Assembly (NCBI GenBank): GCA_017404985.1
Contig: JAFRBK010000009.1
Span: forward strand, 1 to 64,000
DNA: 64,000 bases
Source of the DNA: Clostridia bacterium
GTDB lineage: Bacteria; Bacillota; Clostridia; Christensenellales; Aristaeellaceae
Reading direction: 5' to 3'
The notes under the pieces are model-generated. The model was not told where the DNA came from. It made no database searches and saw only the letters and a list, made by a program, of their open reading frames with translations. Positions 47,809 through 56,793 of this stretch are shown here, one piece after another; within the stretch, counting starts at the first letter, position 1; each line of letters begins with the position of its first letter. The translations under genes and the position numbers were made by a program.

Positions 47809-48525
47809 CCAGCAGCCGTCCAGGCGAACGATTTGTCCGTTGAAGTATTCCGGCATTTCCAGCAGCTTCAGGATGGCCTGGGCTGCTTCCTCGGGAGAGG
47901 CGATATACCCGGCGGGGATCTGGTCACGGATCTCCGCCGTTTCCGTTTCCGTCAGGTGCCCGTTCATTGCGGTATCCACCATGCCCGGCGCCACGGCGTT
48001 CACCTGGATGTGGCTGGGCGCCAGTTCCTTTGCCAGTGCCCGGGTGAAGGCGTCCACCCCGCCCTTGGAGGCGCTGTAGGCCACCTCGCAGGAGGCGCCC
48101 GCCTGGCCCCAGACGGAGGAAACATTCAGGATTTTTCCCTTCTGCGCCCGGACCATGTCCGGCACATAGGCGTGGCAGGTGTTGAAGAGGGACGTGAGGT
48201 TGGAGCGGATCACCTCGTCCCATTCCTCCGGCGCCATGTCGGTCAGAAGCCCGGTGCGGGAGATGCCCGCGTTGTTGACCAGCACCTCCACGGGACCGTA
48301 ATCCCGGCGGAGCCTGTTTACCGCGGCCGCGTCTCCCGCGTCACAGAGGACGGGGATGCACAGGGGAACGCCCGCTTCCGCCGCCTGCCGGGCAGTGTCC
48401 TCCAGGCCGTCCCGGTCCCGCCGGCAGGTGATGATGATGCGGCCGTACTGCCCGCTCCGGGCGCAGGCGATCGCCAGGGCCCGGCCGATGCCCCGGGAGG
48501 CGCCGGTAATCAGAATGCTGCTCAT
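47803..48525 (-). CDS. Short-chain dehydrogenase/reductase
   Basis: A 240-residue Rossmann-fold enzyme. ILITGASRGIGRALA is the NAD(P)-binding loop, VLVNNAGIS the structural motif, VSSVWGQAG supplies the active-site Ser, and YSASKGG the Tyr-x3-Lys pair. Arg residues after strand 2 (CRRDRDG) favour NADP. It is closest in style to FabG-type 3-oxoacyl reductases, but no fatty-acid genes are adjacent. AAAGGAGCGAA precedes ATG 48525. It is convergent with the EamA gene, overlapping by six bases. Confidence 0.92.
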   Translation of the reverse strand: MSSILITGASRGIGRALAIACARSGQYGRIIITCRRDRDGLEDTARQAAEAGVPLCIPVLCDAGDAAAVNRLRRDYGPVEVLVNNAGISRTGLLTDMAPEEWDEVIRSNLTSLFNTCHAYVPDMVRAQKGKILNVSSVWGQAGASCEVAYSASKGGVDAFTRALAKELAPSHIQVNAVAPGMVDTAMNGHLTETETAEIRDQIPAGYIASPEEAAQAILKLLEMPEYFNGQIVRLDGCWL

Positions 48526-48554
48526 TTCGCTCCTTTCCCCCATACATGGGAAAC

Positions 48555-48577
48555 GCCCTGCAGGATAGCTGCAGGGC
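48555..48577 (-). terminator. Hairpin after the VanY-like gene
   Basis: GCCCTGCAG (48555-48563) pairs perfectly with 48569-48577, followed leftward by GTTTCCC. The T-run is poor. It lies 18 bases past the stop of the gene at 48595. Confidence 0.55.
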
Positions 48578-48594
48578 GGTCCATTTGTTGGGGA

Positions 48595-49740
48595 TCAGTA
48601 TTCGAACACGGTGATGATGCCGCCCATATTGTCCAGGGAGGAAAGATGGGACCGGGCGTTCCGGGTCAGCTGCACGTCGAAGGAGGCGCTGTCGCCCACG
48701 TACTGGCGGTAGATCTCGTATTTCAGCGTTCCGTCCTCAAACAGGGCGATATGCGGATGTTCCTGCAGGTATTCGATGTACTCCTCAAGGCACATGTCCA
48801 GATAATGCATGACCGCGGCATTGCCCTTGCCCACATAGCGGTACAGGTTCATTTTCAGGGAAACGCCGGTCTTGAAGCTCTTGTCCATCGTGCCTTCCAG
48901 CGGCCAGTCCGCCTGGGGGAAGCGGAAGACGATGCCGTACTTCCAGCAGTTGGTATTCATCCATTTTCCCTGCTCCGTGGTGGAGTACTTGGGATTGGCG
49001 ACCTCGGGGTCGTTCCGGTCGTAGAGGCGGAGCCGGAAGGACAGGCCGGAGTTGTACTCGCTGGTGCCGGGATAGTTGACTTCCTTCTTGGCGGCGGCAA
49101 TCAGGGCGTCGCCGGTGTACTTGCCGGAAAGCTTGGTCAGCTTGTTCTGGAACAGGTTGTTCTGGGTGTCCCAGCTGCGGTAGGCTTCATCCACCATGTA
49201 GTGGGACAGGTTTTCTGCCGCGGCAGCGTCCAGCGCTTCCTTCAGGGCGTCGGCGGCGATGGAGAACATGCTCACGTTGGAGTCGGACGCCTGCACCTTG
49301 CGGTCGAAATACTTGTTGATGCTGACGAGGCCTTCCTCGCTGAAGTCATCCGGCCGGGAATGCCACTCGTTGATCAGCAGCATGCCGTTGTTCATGATGT
49401 CCGTCCGGGAGCGGGTTTCCGCGGTGGGGTTCTCCAGCGGGAAATTGGTCAGGTCCAGAATGTCCCAGCCCTCGTTTTTATGGTCCGGCCAGGCGGTGTT
49501 GACCTGCACGGCCTGCTGGTTTTCCAGCTCGGCCAGGGTAGCCTGGTATTCCGCCATGATCTTCCGGTTCCGCTCCTCCACCTCGGCGGCCGCCTTCTGG
49601 TTCGCTTCCGCCACGGCGGCCCGCTTGGGGTCAATCACCAGCGGCTTGACCAGGAAACAGCCGGCGCACAGCGCTGCGACCAGGATGGTGAGAATGATCA
49701 CGACCGGGACGGCTTTGCTCTTCTTTCTTTTCCTACTCAC
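48595..49740 (-). CDS. VanY-like (M15) membrane protein lacking the zinc ligands
   Basis: A 381-residue protein with an N-terminal membrane anchor (VVIILTILVAALCAGCFLV), a coiled-coil stretch (residues 40-75), and a C-terminal D,D-carboxypeptidase-type domain. The domain is recognisable from EAYRSWDTQNNLFQNKL, YPGTSEYNSGLSFRLRLYD, NCWKYGIVFRFP and LYRYVG. In active VanY/DacB enzymes these read SEHxxGxAxD and WHxRYVG; here the first His is Tyr, the Asp is not at its usual place and the final WH is MN. All three zinc ligands appear to be missing, so it is probably a non-catalytic peptidoglycan-binding protein. Its start directly follows GGAAGGTGTTCTGCAGTG-like sequence. Confidence 0.78.
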   Translation of the reverse strand: MSRKRKKSKAVPVVIILTILVAALCAGCFLVKPLVIDPKRAAVAEANQKAAAEVEERNRKIMAEYQATLAELENQQAVQVNTAWPDHKNEGWDILDLTNFPLENPTAETRSRTDIMNNGMLLINEWHSRPDDFSEEGLVSINKYFDRKVQASDSNVSMFSIAADALKEALDAAAAENLSHYMVDEAYRSWDTQNNLFQNKLTKLSGKYTGDALIAAAKKEVNYPGTSEYNSGLSFRLRLYDRNDPEVANPKYSTTEQGKWMNTNCWKYGIVFRFPQADWPLEGTMDKSFKTGVSLKMNLYRYVGKGNAAVMHYLDMCLEEYIEYLQEHPHIALFEDGTLKYEIYRQYVGDSASFDVQLTRNARSHLSSLDNMGGIITVFEY

Positions 49741-49888
49741 TGCAGAACACCTTCCTTTTGGTTCATCAAAGCTTCAGAAAAAGGCTTCGGTTTCACTGAA
49801 AAAAGGGAAAATCTCCATGAAACGAAAATGAATCTTTTAAAATTTCGTCACACAAATTTAAAATTCCTTCTTTTTCGGACAAAATTCT

Positions 49889-51604
49889 TTACATTTTTTC
49901 CGGAGCTTCGACGCCGATCAGGTACAGGCCGGTTTTGATCACCCGGCGCACGGCGTCGGTCAGGGCGATCCGGGCGGCGGCCTGGGCCGGCTCCCCGTCC
50001 AGAATCCGATGCTCGTAGTAATACTTGTTGAAGGCCTGGGCGATATCGGTCACGGCCCGGGTGACCATGCTCGGCTCATATTTGTCCGCGGCTTCCCGGA
50101 TCACGTCGGGGAAGCGGGACAGGAGCCGCAGCAGGGACTGGGCCTCATCGTCCGTCAGGGCGGACCAGTCCGGCTCGGCGGAAACGTCCCCGGCCTTGCG
50201 CAGCACGCTGCAGGCCCGGGCATGGGTATACTGGACATAGGGGCCGCTTTCCCCGTCGAAATTCAGGGCCCGGTCCCACCGGAAATCGATATCCTTGATC
50301 CGGTTGTTGGACAGGTCCGCGTAGACCACCGCGCCGATGCCGACCTGGCGGGCGACCTCCTCCTTGTTTTCCAGGTTCGGGGATTTATCCTCAATGATCT
50401 CCCGGGCTTTGGCCACGGCCTGGTCCAGCAGGTCCTCCAGCAGGACCACGTTGCCGGTCCGGGTTTTCAGCGCGGCGCCCTCCAGGCTGACCATGCCGAA
50501 GGAAACGTGGACGCAGTCCTTCGCCCAGGGATAGCCCATCTTTTCCAGCACGCGGAACACCTGCCGGAAGTGCAGGTCCTGCTGGTAGGCCACCACGTAA
50601 AGGCATTTGTCAAAATGGTAGGTATTCTGGCGGTAGATGGCCGCGGTAATGTCCCGGGTGGCATAGATGGTGGCGCCGTCTGATTTCAGGATCAGGCAGG
50701 GGGGCATGTTGTCCTCGCTCAGGTCCACCACCCAGGCGCCTTCGCTCTGGGTCAGCAGGTGCTTGTCCCGCAGCTCCTGGATCACCGGCTCCATCTTGTC
50801 GTTGTAGAAGCTTTCCCCGGCATAGCTGTCGAAGGTGACGCCCAGCTGCTCATAGACCTTGGCGGCGTCCCGCAGGGTGACTTCCTTGAACCAGGTGAAG
50901 ATTTCCATGGCTTCGGGGTCGCCGTCCTCGATCTTCTTGAACCAGGCGCGCCCCTGGTCCTCCAGGGAGGGATCCTTTTCCGCCTCTTCGTGGAAGCGGA
51001 CATACAGCCGGGTCATGGCGTCCACGCCGTCCCGCTCCACCTCTTCCTTCGATCCCCACAGCTTATAGGCGCAGATCATCTTGCCGAACTGGGTGCCCCA
51101 GTCGCCGAGGTGGTTGATGCCCACGGTTTCGTAGCCCAGGAAATCAAAGATCCGCTTCAGGCTGTGGCCGATCATGGTGGTGGACAGGTGGCCGATATGG
51201 AAGCGCTTGGCAATATTAATGGAAGAATAATCGAGGCAGATGGTTTTTCCCTTGCCAATGTCCGAGGAGCCGAACCGGTCTCCCTGCGCCTGCAGGGCCA
51301 CCATGGTTTCGGCGGCGAAGTTGGCCCGGTTCAGGAAGAAGTTCATATATCCGTTGACCGGCTTCACGGAGGCCACATCCTCCCGGGTCCATGCGCCGCA
51401 GAGCGCCTCCGCGATCTTCGGCGGGGCCATGCGCAGGGGCTTGGCCAGCCGGAAGCAGGGGAAGGCGTAGTCGCCCAGGGCGGGATCCGGGGGAACCGCC
51501 AGCAGGCCGCGCAGGTCTTCCGCGCCGGGCAGGCCTTCCGCGTCGGGCCAGAGGTTTTTTATGCATTCTGCCGCCAGGGCGGCGATTTGGCTCATGGTAT
51601 CCAT
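49889..51604 (-). CDS. argS: Arginyl-tRNA synthetase
   Basis: A 571-residue class I synthetase that charges tRNA-Arg. The catalytic signature is FHIGHLSTTMIG (HIGH), preceded by the family SSINIAKRFH stretch. NHLGDWGTQFGKMI, ATRDITAAIYR, HVSFGMVSLEGAALKTRTGN (in place of a KMSKS loop) and LNFDGESGPYVQYTHARA follow. The C-terminal anticodon domain ends GLYLIGVEAPEKM. The start at 51604 has GGAGGAACGATTGCG; a longer frame without a ribosome site was rejected. It is divergent from nifJ. Confidence 0.97.
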   Translation of the reverse strand: MDTMSQIAALAAECIKNLWPDAEGLPGAEDLRGLLAVPPDPALGDYAFPCFRLAKPLRMAPPKIAEALCGAWTREDVASVKPVNGYMNFFLNRANFAAETMVALQAQGDRFGSSDIGKGKTICLDYSSINIAKRFHIGHLSTTMIGHSLKRIFDFLGYETVGINHLGDWGTQFGKMICAYKLWGSKEEVERDGVDAMTRLYVRFHEEAEKDPSLEDQGRAWFKKIEDGDPEAMEIFTWFKEVTLRDAAKVYEQLGVTFDSYAGESFYNDKMEPVIQELRDKHLLTQSEGAWVVDLSEDNMPPCLILKSDGATIYATRDITAAIYRQNTYHFDKCLYVVAYQQDLHFRQVFRVLEKMGYPWAKDCVHVSFGMVSLEGAALKTRTGNVVLLEDLLDQAVAKAREIIEDKSPNLENKEEVARQVGIGAVVYADLSNNRIKDIDFRWDRALNFDGESGPYVQYTHARACSVLRKAGDVSAEPDWSALTDDEAQSLLRLLSRFPDVIREAADKYEPSMVTRAVTDIAQAFNKYYYEHRILDGEPAQAAARIALTDAVRRVIKTGLYLIGVEAPEKM

Positions 51605-51640
51605 CGCAATCGTTCCTCCAATGCAGATTTCTACATCATA

Positions 51641-51670
51641 ATGATAGCACAGAAAGTTGAAAATTGGCAA
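51641..51670 (-). promoter_or_regulatory. argS promoter
   Basis: On the minus strand TTGCCA (51670-51665) and TATCAT (51646-51641) are 18 bases apart, 37 bases before the argS start. Confidence 0.6.
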
Positions 51671-51679
51671 CAGAGTCGA

Positions 51680-51708
51680 TTGACATTGCATGGGGGGATG
51701 CTTATAAT
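51680..51708 (+). promoter_or_regulatory. nifJ promoter
   Basis: TTGACA (51680-51685) and TATAAT (51703-51708) are separated by exactly 17 bases. Both hexamers are perfect, which fits a very highly expressed gene; the leader would be about 100 bases. Confidence 0.92.
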
Positions 51709-51719
51709 GAAATAATAAA

Positions 51720-51791
51720 GAGGTGAACCGCTTTTTTCGTGCGCTTTCGTGCGGAAACGGCTGTCCGGCAAAGCGGTTCCTCCGCTTTGCC
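51720..51791 (+). promoter_or_regulatory. nifJ leader with two mutually exclusive hairpins
   Basis: Structure 1 pairs 51720-51734 (GAACCGCTTT core) with 51770-51782 (AAAGCGGTTCCTC). Structure 2 pairs GGCAAAGCG (51767-51775) with CGCTTTGCC (51783-51791) around a seven-base loop. Both need bases 51770-51775, so only one can form at a time. The second ends 11 bases before the CAGGAGG ribosome site. No T-run follows, so any switch would act on translation or mRNA stability. It does not match a riboswitch class I know. Confidence 0.55.
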
Positions 51792-51814
51792 ATATCAAGT
51801 CAGGAGGTAACATC

Positions 51815-54800
51815 ATGTCCGTAAAACTGACCATCGACGGCAATACCGCCGTCAGCCATGTCGCGTACGCATTCAGCGATGTGGCCGCCATCTACCCCAT
51901 TACTCCCTCTTCTCCCATGGCGGAAGTGGCCGATGAGTGGGCCGCCCATGACAGGAAAAACCTGTTTGGGCAGACCGTGCGGATCGCGGAAATGCAGTCC
52001 GAAGCCGGCGCCGCCGGCGCTGTGCACGGCTCTCTGTCCGCCGGCGCTCTGACCACCACGTTCACCGCGTCCCAGGGCCTCTTGCTGATGATCCCCAATA
52101 TGTACAAGATCGCCGGCGAGCTGACCCCCGCGGTGTTCCATGTCAGCGCCCGCGCTCTGGCGTACCATGCGCTGAACATCTTTGGTGACCACAGCGACGT
52201 CATGGCCTGCCGGCAGACCGGGTTTGCCATGCTGGCCAGCAACTCCGTTCAGGAAGCGCACGATATGGCCCTGGTGGCCCATCTGGCAACCCTGAAGAGC
52301 TCCGTGCCGTTCCTGCATTTCTTCGACGGTTTCCGCACCAGCCATGAAATCCAGAAGATCGACGCGATCGACACCAAGAACTGCTACGAAGAGATCAAGA
52401 GCCTGGTTCCGTGGGACAAGATTGAGGAGTTCCGCGCCCGCGCGCTGAATCCGGAACATCCCCACCAGGCCGGTACCGCCCAGAACAGCGATATCTACTT
52501 CCAGGGCCGTGAAGCCGCCAACAACTTCTACAAGGCCGTTCCCGCCATCGTGGAAGAGTGCATGGACGAAGTGGCCAAGCTGACCGGTCGGGCCTACAAG
52601 CCCTTCCAGTATGAAGGTGCTCCGGATGCCGAAAAGGTCATCATCTCCATGGGCTCCAGCTGCGACGTGGCGCACGAGACCGTGAACAAGCTGCTGGAAA
52701 GCGGCGAAAAGGTCGGCGTGGTGAAGTGCCACCTGTACCGCCCCTTCTCCGTGGAATACCTGATGAAGGTGCTCCCGAAGACCGTGAAGAAGATCGCCGT
52801 GCTGGACCGGACGAAGGAATCCGGCTCCCTGGGCGAGCCTCTGTACCTGGATGTCGTGTCCGCCCTGGCGGAAGCCGGACGCGGGGACGTCAAGGTGGTC
52901 GGCGGCCGCTACGGCCTGGGCAGCAAGGAATTCACGCCCACCATGGTCAAGGCTGTGTTTGACAACCTGGACGGCGAGATGAAGAACCACTTCACCGTAG
53001 GCATCGATGACGACGTGAGCAACACCAGTCTGAAGCTGGGCGAAACCTTCGCCGCGGCTCCCGCCGGCACCTCCGCCTGCATGTTCTACGGCCTCGGTTC
53101 CGATGGTACCGTCGGCGCCAACAAGAACAGCATCAAGATCATCGGCGACCATACCAACAAGTATGCGCAGGCTTACTTCTTCTATGATTCCAAGAAGTCC
53201 GGCGGCCTGACCGTCAGCCATCTGCGCTTCGGCGATACGCCGATCCAGAGCCCCTACCTGATCGACGTGGCGGACTTCATCAGCTGCTCCAACCCCGCGT
53301 ACGTGACCATGTACGACATGGTGACCCCCCTGCGGGACGGCGGTATCTTCCTGCTGAACTGCCAGTGGTCTCCCAAGGAACTGAACGAGCGCCTGCCTGC
53401 TTCCATGAAGAACAAGCTGGCCGCCAAGCACGCGAAGTTCTACATCATCAACGCCATTGACCTGGCCCGCAAGGTCGGCATGGGCGGACGCACCAACACC
53501 ACCATGCAGGCTGCCTTCTTCAAACTGGCCAGCATCATCCCCTACGACGATGCCGACAAGTATATGAAGGAAAAGGTCGTTGCCACCTACGCCAAGAAGG
53601 GCGAGGAAATCGTCAAGATGAACTTTGCCGCCATCGCCGCCGCTGTGACCGGCCTGGTGCATGTGAAGATTCCGGACGACTGGGCGACCACCACCGAAGG
53701 CGCCGTGCCCACCAAGGTGCCCGGAACCACGGAATACTACGATGAATTCATCGCTCCCGTGCTGGCCCAGGAAGGCAACAAGCTGCCCGTCAGCAAGCTG
53801 GATCCCCGCGGTATCGTGCCCACCGGCACCACCAAGTTCGAGAAGCGCGGCATCGCCGTCATGGTTCCCGAATGGCAGTCGGATCTCTGTATCGGCTGTG
53901 CGATGTGCTCCATCGTCTGCCCGCACGCTGCGATCCGTACGATCTACACGCCCGATGACATGAAGGTGCCGGAAGGCTATACCACCAGGAAGACGGCCGG
54001 CAAGGAATTCACCGGCATGCAGCTGCGCGTGCAGGTTTCCCCGCTGGATTGTACCGGCTGCGGAAACTGCGTGGACGTCTGCCTCGGCAAGAAGAAGGAC
54101 GATCCCACCCAGAAGGCCCTCGTGCTGAAGCCCCTGGATACCCAGCGGAAGGAAGAGGAGAACTGGGAGTTCGCCATGACCGTGCCGGAAATCGCGGACC
54201 GGATCGAAAACAAGGCCACCATCAAGAACAGCCAGGCCCTGAAGCCCCTGTTCGAGTTCTCCGGCGCCTGTGCCGGCTGCGGCGAGACGCCCTATGTCAA
54301 GCTGGTTACCCAGCTCTTCGGCGACCGGATGATGATCGCCAACGCGACGGGCTGCTCCTCCATCTACGGCGGATCCGCTCCGACCTGCCCCTACACCACC
54401 AACGAGAAGGGCTTCGGTCCTGCCTGGTCCAACAGCCTGTTCGAAGACAATGCTGAGTTCGGCTTCGGCATGAACCTGGCGACGACCCAGCGCCGCGCCA
54501 AGCTGGCCGATGTGATCGCGGAAGTGGCCGAGATCGGCAAGGTCGAAGAAGTGGTTGCGGCCGCGAAAGAATGGCTCGAGAACAAGGACGACGCGGAAGG
54601 TTCCCGCAAGGCCGGCGAAAAGCTGGTGGCGGCCCTCGAAGCGCAGGCTGACAAGAAGGGCTGCGAACGCCGTGAGTTCATCCTGGCCAATAAGGACCTG
54701 CTGACCAAGAAGTCCATCTGGATCTTCGGCGGCGACGGCTGGGCCTACGACATCGGATACGGCGGCGTGGACCATGTGCTGGCCCAGAACCAGGATGTCA

Positions 54801-55348
54801 ACATCCTCGTGCTGGATACCGAAGTGTACTCCAACACCGGCGGCCAGGCCTCCAAGGCGACGCCCACCGGCTCCGTGGCGAAGTTCGCCGCTGCCGGCAA
54901 GCGGACCAAGAAGAAGGACCTGGGCATGATGGCCATGAGCTACGGCTACGTCTACGTGGCGCAGGTCGCCATGAGCAACCCGCAGCAGGTCGTCAAGGCC
55001 ATGCTGGAAGCGGAAGCTTATCATGGACCGTCCCTGATCATCGCTTACGCGCCCTGCATCAACCACGGCCTGAAGGCCAAGGGCGGTATGGGCAAGGCTC
55101 AGGCGGAGATCAAGAAGGCTGTGGACTGCGGCTACTGGCAGCTGTACCGCTACAACCCCGAACTGGAGCATCCGATGACCGTCGACAGCAAGGATCCCAC
55201 CGGCGATTATCAGGAATTCCTGAAGGGCGAAGTGCGTTACACCTCCCTGGCACAGCAGTTCCCGGAAGCTGCCGCGAAGCTCTTCGTGCAGCAGGAAGAG
55301 GACGCCAAGGTGCGCCGCGAAAGCTACAAGAAGCTGGCCGAGCAGTAA
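51815..55348 (+). CDS. nifJ: Pyruvate:ferredoxin (flavodoxin) oxidoreductase
   Basis: A 1177-residue single-chain enzyme that converts pyruvate and CoA to acetyl-CoA and CO2 and reduces ferredoxin, the central step of fermentation in anaerobes. In order: the pyruvate-binding domain (AAIYPITPSSPMAE), the CoA/transketolase-like region, the gamma domain (FYGLGSDGTVGANKNSIKII), two [4Fe-4S] clusters (CIGCAMCSIVCP and CTGCGNCVDVC, the latter with Leu instead of Pro after the last Cys), CAGCGETPY for the proximal cluster, and GDGWAYDIGYGG plus TEVYSNTGGQ for thiamine diphosphate. Length is standard. The gene shows strongly biased codon use. AGGAGGTAACATC precedes ATG 51815. Confidence 0.98.
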   Translation: MSVKLTIDGNTAVSHVAYAFSDVAAIYPITPSSPMAEVADEWAAHDRKNLFGQTVRIAEMQSEAGAAGAVHGSLSAGALTTTFTASQGLLLMIPNMYKIAGELTPAVFHVSARALAYHALNIFGDHSDVMACRQTGFAMLASNSVQEAHDMALVAHLATLKSSVPFLHFFDGFRTSHEIQKIDAIDTKNCYEEIKSLVPWDKIEEFRARALNPEHPHQAGTAQNSDIYFQGREAANNFYKAVPAIVEECMDEVAKLTGRAYKPFQYEGAPDAEKVIISMGSSCDVAHETVNKLLESGEKVGVVKCHLYRPFSVEYLMKVLPKTVKKIAVLDRTKESGSLGEPLYLDVVSALAEAGRGDVKVVGGRYGLGSKEFTPTMVKAVFDNLDGEMKNHFTVGIDDDVSNTSLKLGETFAAAPAGTSACMFYGLGSDGTVGANKNSIKIIGDHTNKYAQAYFFYDSKKSGGLTVSHLRFGDTPIQSPYLIDVADFISCSNPAYVTMYDMVTPLRDGGIFLLNCQWSPKELNERLPASMKNKLAAKHAKFYIINAIDLARKVGMGGRTNTTMQAAFFKLASIIPYDDADKYMKEKVVATYAKKGEEIVKMNFAAIAAAVTGLVHVKIPDDWATTTEGAVPTKVPGTTEYYDEFIAPVLAQEGNKLPVSKLDPRGIVPTGTTKFEKRGIAVMVPEWQSDLCIGCAMCSIVCPHAAIRTIYTPDDMKVPEGYTTRKTAGKEFTGMQLRVQVSPLDCTGCGNCVDVCLGKKKDDPTQKALVLKPLDTQRKEEENWEFAMTVPEIADRIENKATIKNSQALKPLFEFSGACAGCGETPYVKLVTQLFGDRMMIANATGCSSIYGGSAPTCPYTTNEKGFGPAWSNSLFEDNAEFGFGMNLATTQRRAKLADVIAEVAEIGKVEEVVAAAKEWLENKDDAEGSRKAGEKLVAALEAQADKKGCERREFILANKDLLTKKSIWIFGGDGWAYDIGYGGVDHVLAQNQDVNILVLDTEVYSNTGGQASKATPTGSVAKFAAAGKRTKKKDLGMMAMSYGYVYVAQVAMSNPQQVVKAMLEAEAYHGPSLIIAYAPCINHGLKAKGGMGKAQAEIKKAVDCGYWQLYRYNPELEHPMTVDSKDPTGDYQEFLKGEVRYTSLAQQFPEAAAKLFVQQEEDAKVRRESYKKLAEQ

Positions 55349-55364
55349 TTTTCCAGACACTAAG

Positions 55365-55393
55365 GGACTGGCGCGAAAGCGCCAGTCCTTTTA
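55365..55393 (+). terminator. nifJ terminator
   Basis: GGACTGGCGC (55365-55374) pairs perfectly with 55379-55388 around a GAAA tetraloop, followed by TTTTATTT. It lies 16 bases past the nifJ stop. Confidence 0.95.
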
Positions 55394-55447
55394 TTTGCCG
55401 CTATTCTATGGTATACTGGGACAAGAGAGTTGGAGGAGGGCCGTTCC

Positions 55448-56296
55448 ATGAGCAAAACCAGGGACAGGATTCGCGAAAGCAGCCTGAGGTACAAGCAGTC
55501 TCTGGGGCAGAATTTTATTTATGATGACGGATTGCTCGCCGCGCTGGTGGCGGAGGCCGGCGTCACACCGTCGGAGGACGTGCTGGAGATCGGCCCGGGC
55601 TGCGGCAGCCTGACAAAGCACCTGTGCGATGCCTCACACCATGTGATGTCCGTGGAGCTGGACGAGCGGCTGGTGCCGCTCCTGTCGGCCTTCATGGCGG
55701 AAAGGGATAATTTTACCCTGGTGCAGGGGGACGTGATGGCCCTGGACCTGCATCAGGTGACAGAAGGGCTGCGGAAGCCTTTCGCTGTGGTGGCGAATAT
55801 ACCTTATTATATTACGACGCCGCTGATCCAGCGGCTGCTGACGGCCGGCCTTCCCCTGAGCCGCCTGGCCCTGATGGTCCAGAAAGAGGTGGCGGAGAAG
55901 ATCCTGTCCGCGCCGGGGGAGGATGGCTGGGGCCCGCTGGCGATCCGCTGCCAGTACCAGTGCGAGCCGCGCCTGGCCATGGACGTGCCGGCGGCCTGCT
56001 TTACGCCGCCCCCGAAGGTGGACAGTGCCTTCATCGTAATGCCTTTCCGGGCAGAACCGGCGGTTGTGCCCCGGAATGAGGAGCTCTTTTTCCGGGTGGT
56101 GTCGGCGGCCTTCGCGCTCCGGCGGAAGACCATGCTGAATAACCTTTGCGCCACCTTCCGGGCGGATCGGAGCACGGCGCTTGCCTGGATGGAAAAGGCC
56201 GGGCTGGACGAGAAAGTCCGGGGGGAGAAGCTGTCGATGGAGGAGCTCTGCGCACTGGCGGACGCCATGGACGCGGACAGGGAGGAAAAAGCATGA
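55448..56296 (+). CDS. rsmA: 16S rRNA dimethyladenosine transferase
   Basis: A 282-residue RsmA/KsgA enzyme that dimethylates two adjacent adenosines near the 3' end of 16S rRNA. SLGQNFIYDD, VLEIGPGCGSLTKHL (SAM-binding loop), VELDERL, QGDVMALDL and the catalytic NIPYYITTP are all present, and the C-terminal RRKTMLNNL is typical. GGAGGGCCGTTCC precedes ATG 55448. A TATACT box lies 26 bases before the coding frame. It overlaps dut by four bases. Confidence 0.96.
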   Translation: MSKTRDRIRESSLRYKQSLGQNFIYDDGLLAALVAEAGVTPSEDVLEIGPGCGSLTKHLCDASHHVMSVELDERLVPLLSAFMAERDNFTLVQGDVMALDLHQVTEGLRKPFAVVANIPYYITTPLIQRLLTAGLPLSRLALMVQKEVAEKILSAPGEDGWGPLAIRCQYQCEPRLAMDVPAACFTPPPKVDSAFIVMPFRAEPAVVPRNEELFFRVVSAAFALRRKTMLNNLCATFRADRSTALAWMEKAGLDEKVRGEKLSMEELCALADAMDADREEKA

Positions 56297-56775
56297 CGGT
56301 TGCGAAATTCAGCCATGTATCGGAGAAACAGTATGCCGCGGCGATGGAAGGCAAGGAAGGCTTCCTGCTGGTGGGGGAGATTCCGCTGCCGAAGCGGGCG
56401 ACCGCCGGCAGCGCGGGATATGATTTTGTATCCCCGCTGGAAGTAACAGTGCCCGGCGGCGGGGCCGCGCTGATTCCCACGGGAATCCGGGCGGAGATGG
56501 ATCCGGGCTGGGTGCTGCTCCTGTTTCCCCGCAGCTCGCTGGGGTTCAGGCACGGGATCCGGCTCAGCAACACCGCGGGGGTGATCGACAGCGACTATGC
56601 TTTCGCGGAGAACGAGGGGCATATCATGGTAAAGCTCCGGAACCCCCTGCCGGAGCCGGTGACAATCGGAAAGGGAGAGCGCTTCTGCCAGGGCATTTTC
56701 CTGCCTTACGGCACGGCGGAGGAAGAGGAGATTCCCGGCGAACGCCGGGGTGGATTCGGGTCCACGGGAAAATAA
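56293..56775 (+). CDS. dut: dUTP diphosphatase
   Basis: A 160-residue trimeric-type dUTPase. The motifs are in order: SAGYDFVSP (motif 1, with Asp), PRSSLGFRHGI (motif 2), NTAGVIDSDY (motif 3, catalytic Asp), GERFCQGIF (motif 4) and the C-terminal RRGGFGSTGK (motif 5, which closes over the nucleotide). It hydrolyses dUTP to dUMP and keeps uracil out of DNA. The ATGA overlap with rsmA couples their translation, an unusual pairing. Length and motifs are complete. Confidence 0.95.
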   Translation: MTVAKFSHVSEKQYAAAMEGKEGFLLVGEIPLPKRATAGSAGYDFVSPLEVTVPGGGAALIPTGIRAEMDPGWVLLLFPRSSLGFRHGIRLSNTAGVIDSDYAFAENEGHIMVKLRNPLPEPVTIGKGERFCQGIFLPYGTAEEEEIPGERRGGFGSTGK

Positions 56776-56793
56776 CGGGGAGGAACGACGGCG

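Noticed and set aside
51800-55360. 1186-residue minus-strand ORF
   Set aside because: It is antisense to nifJ; long open antisense frames are expected under the strong codon bias of that gene.
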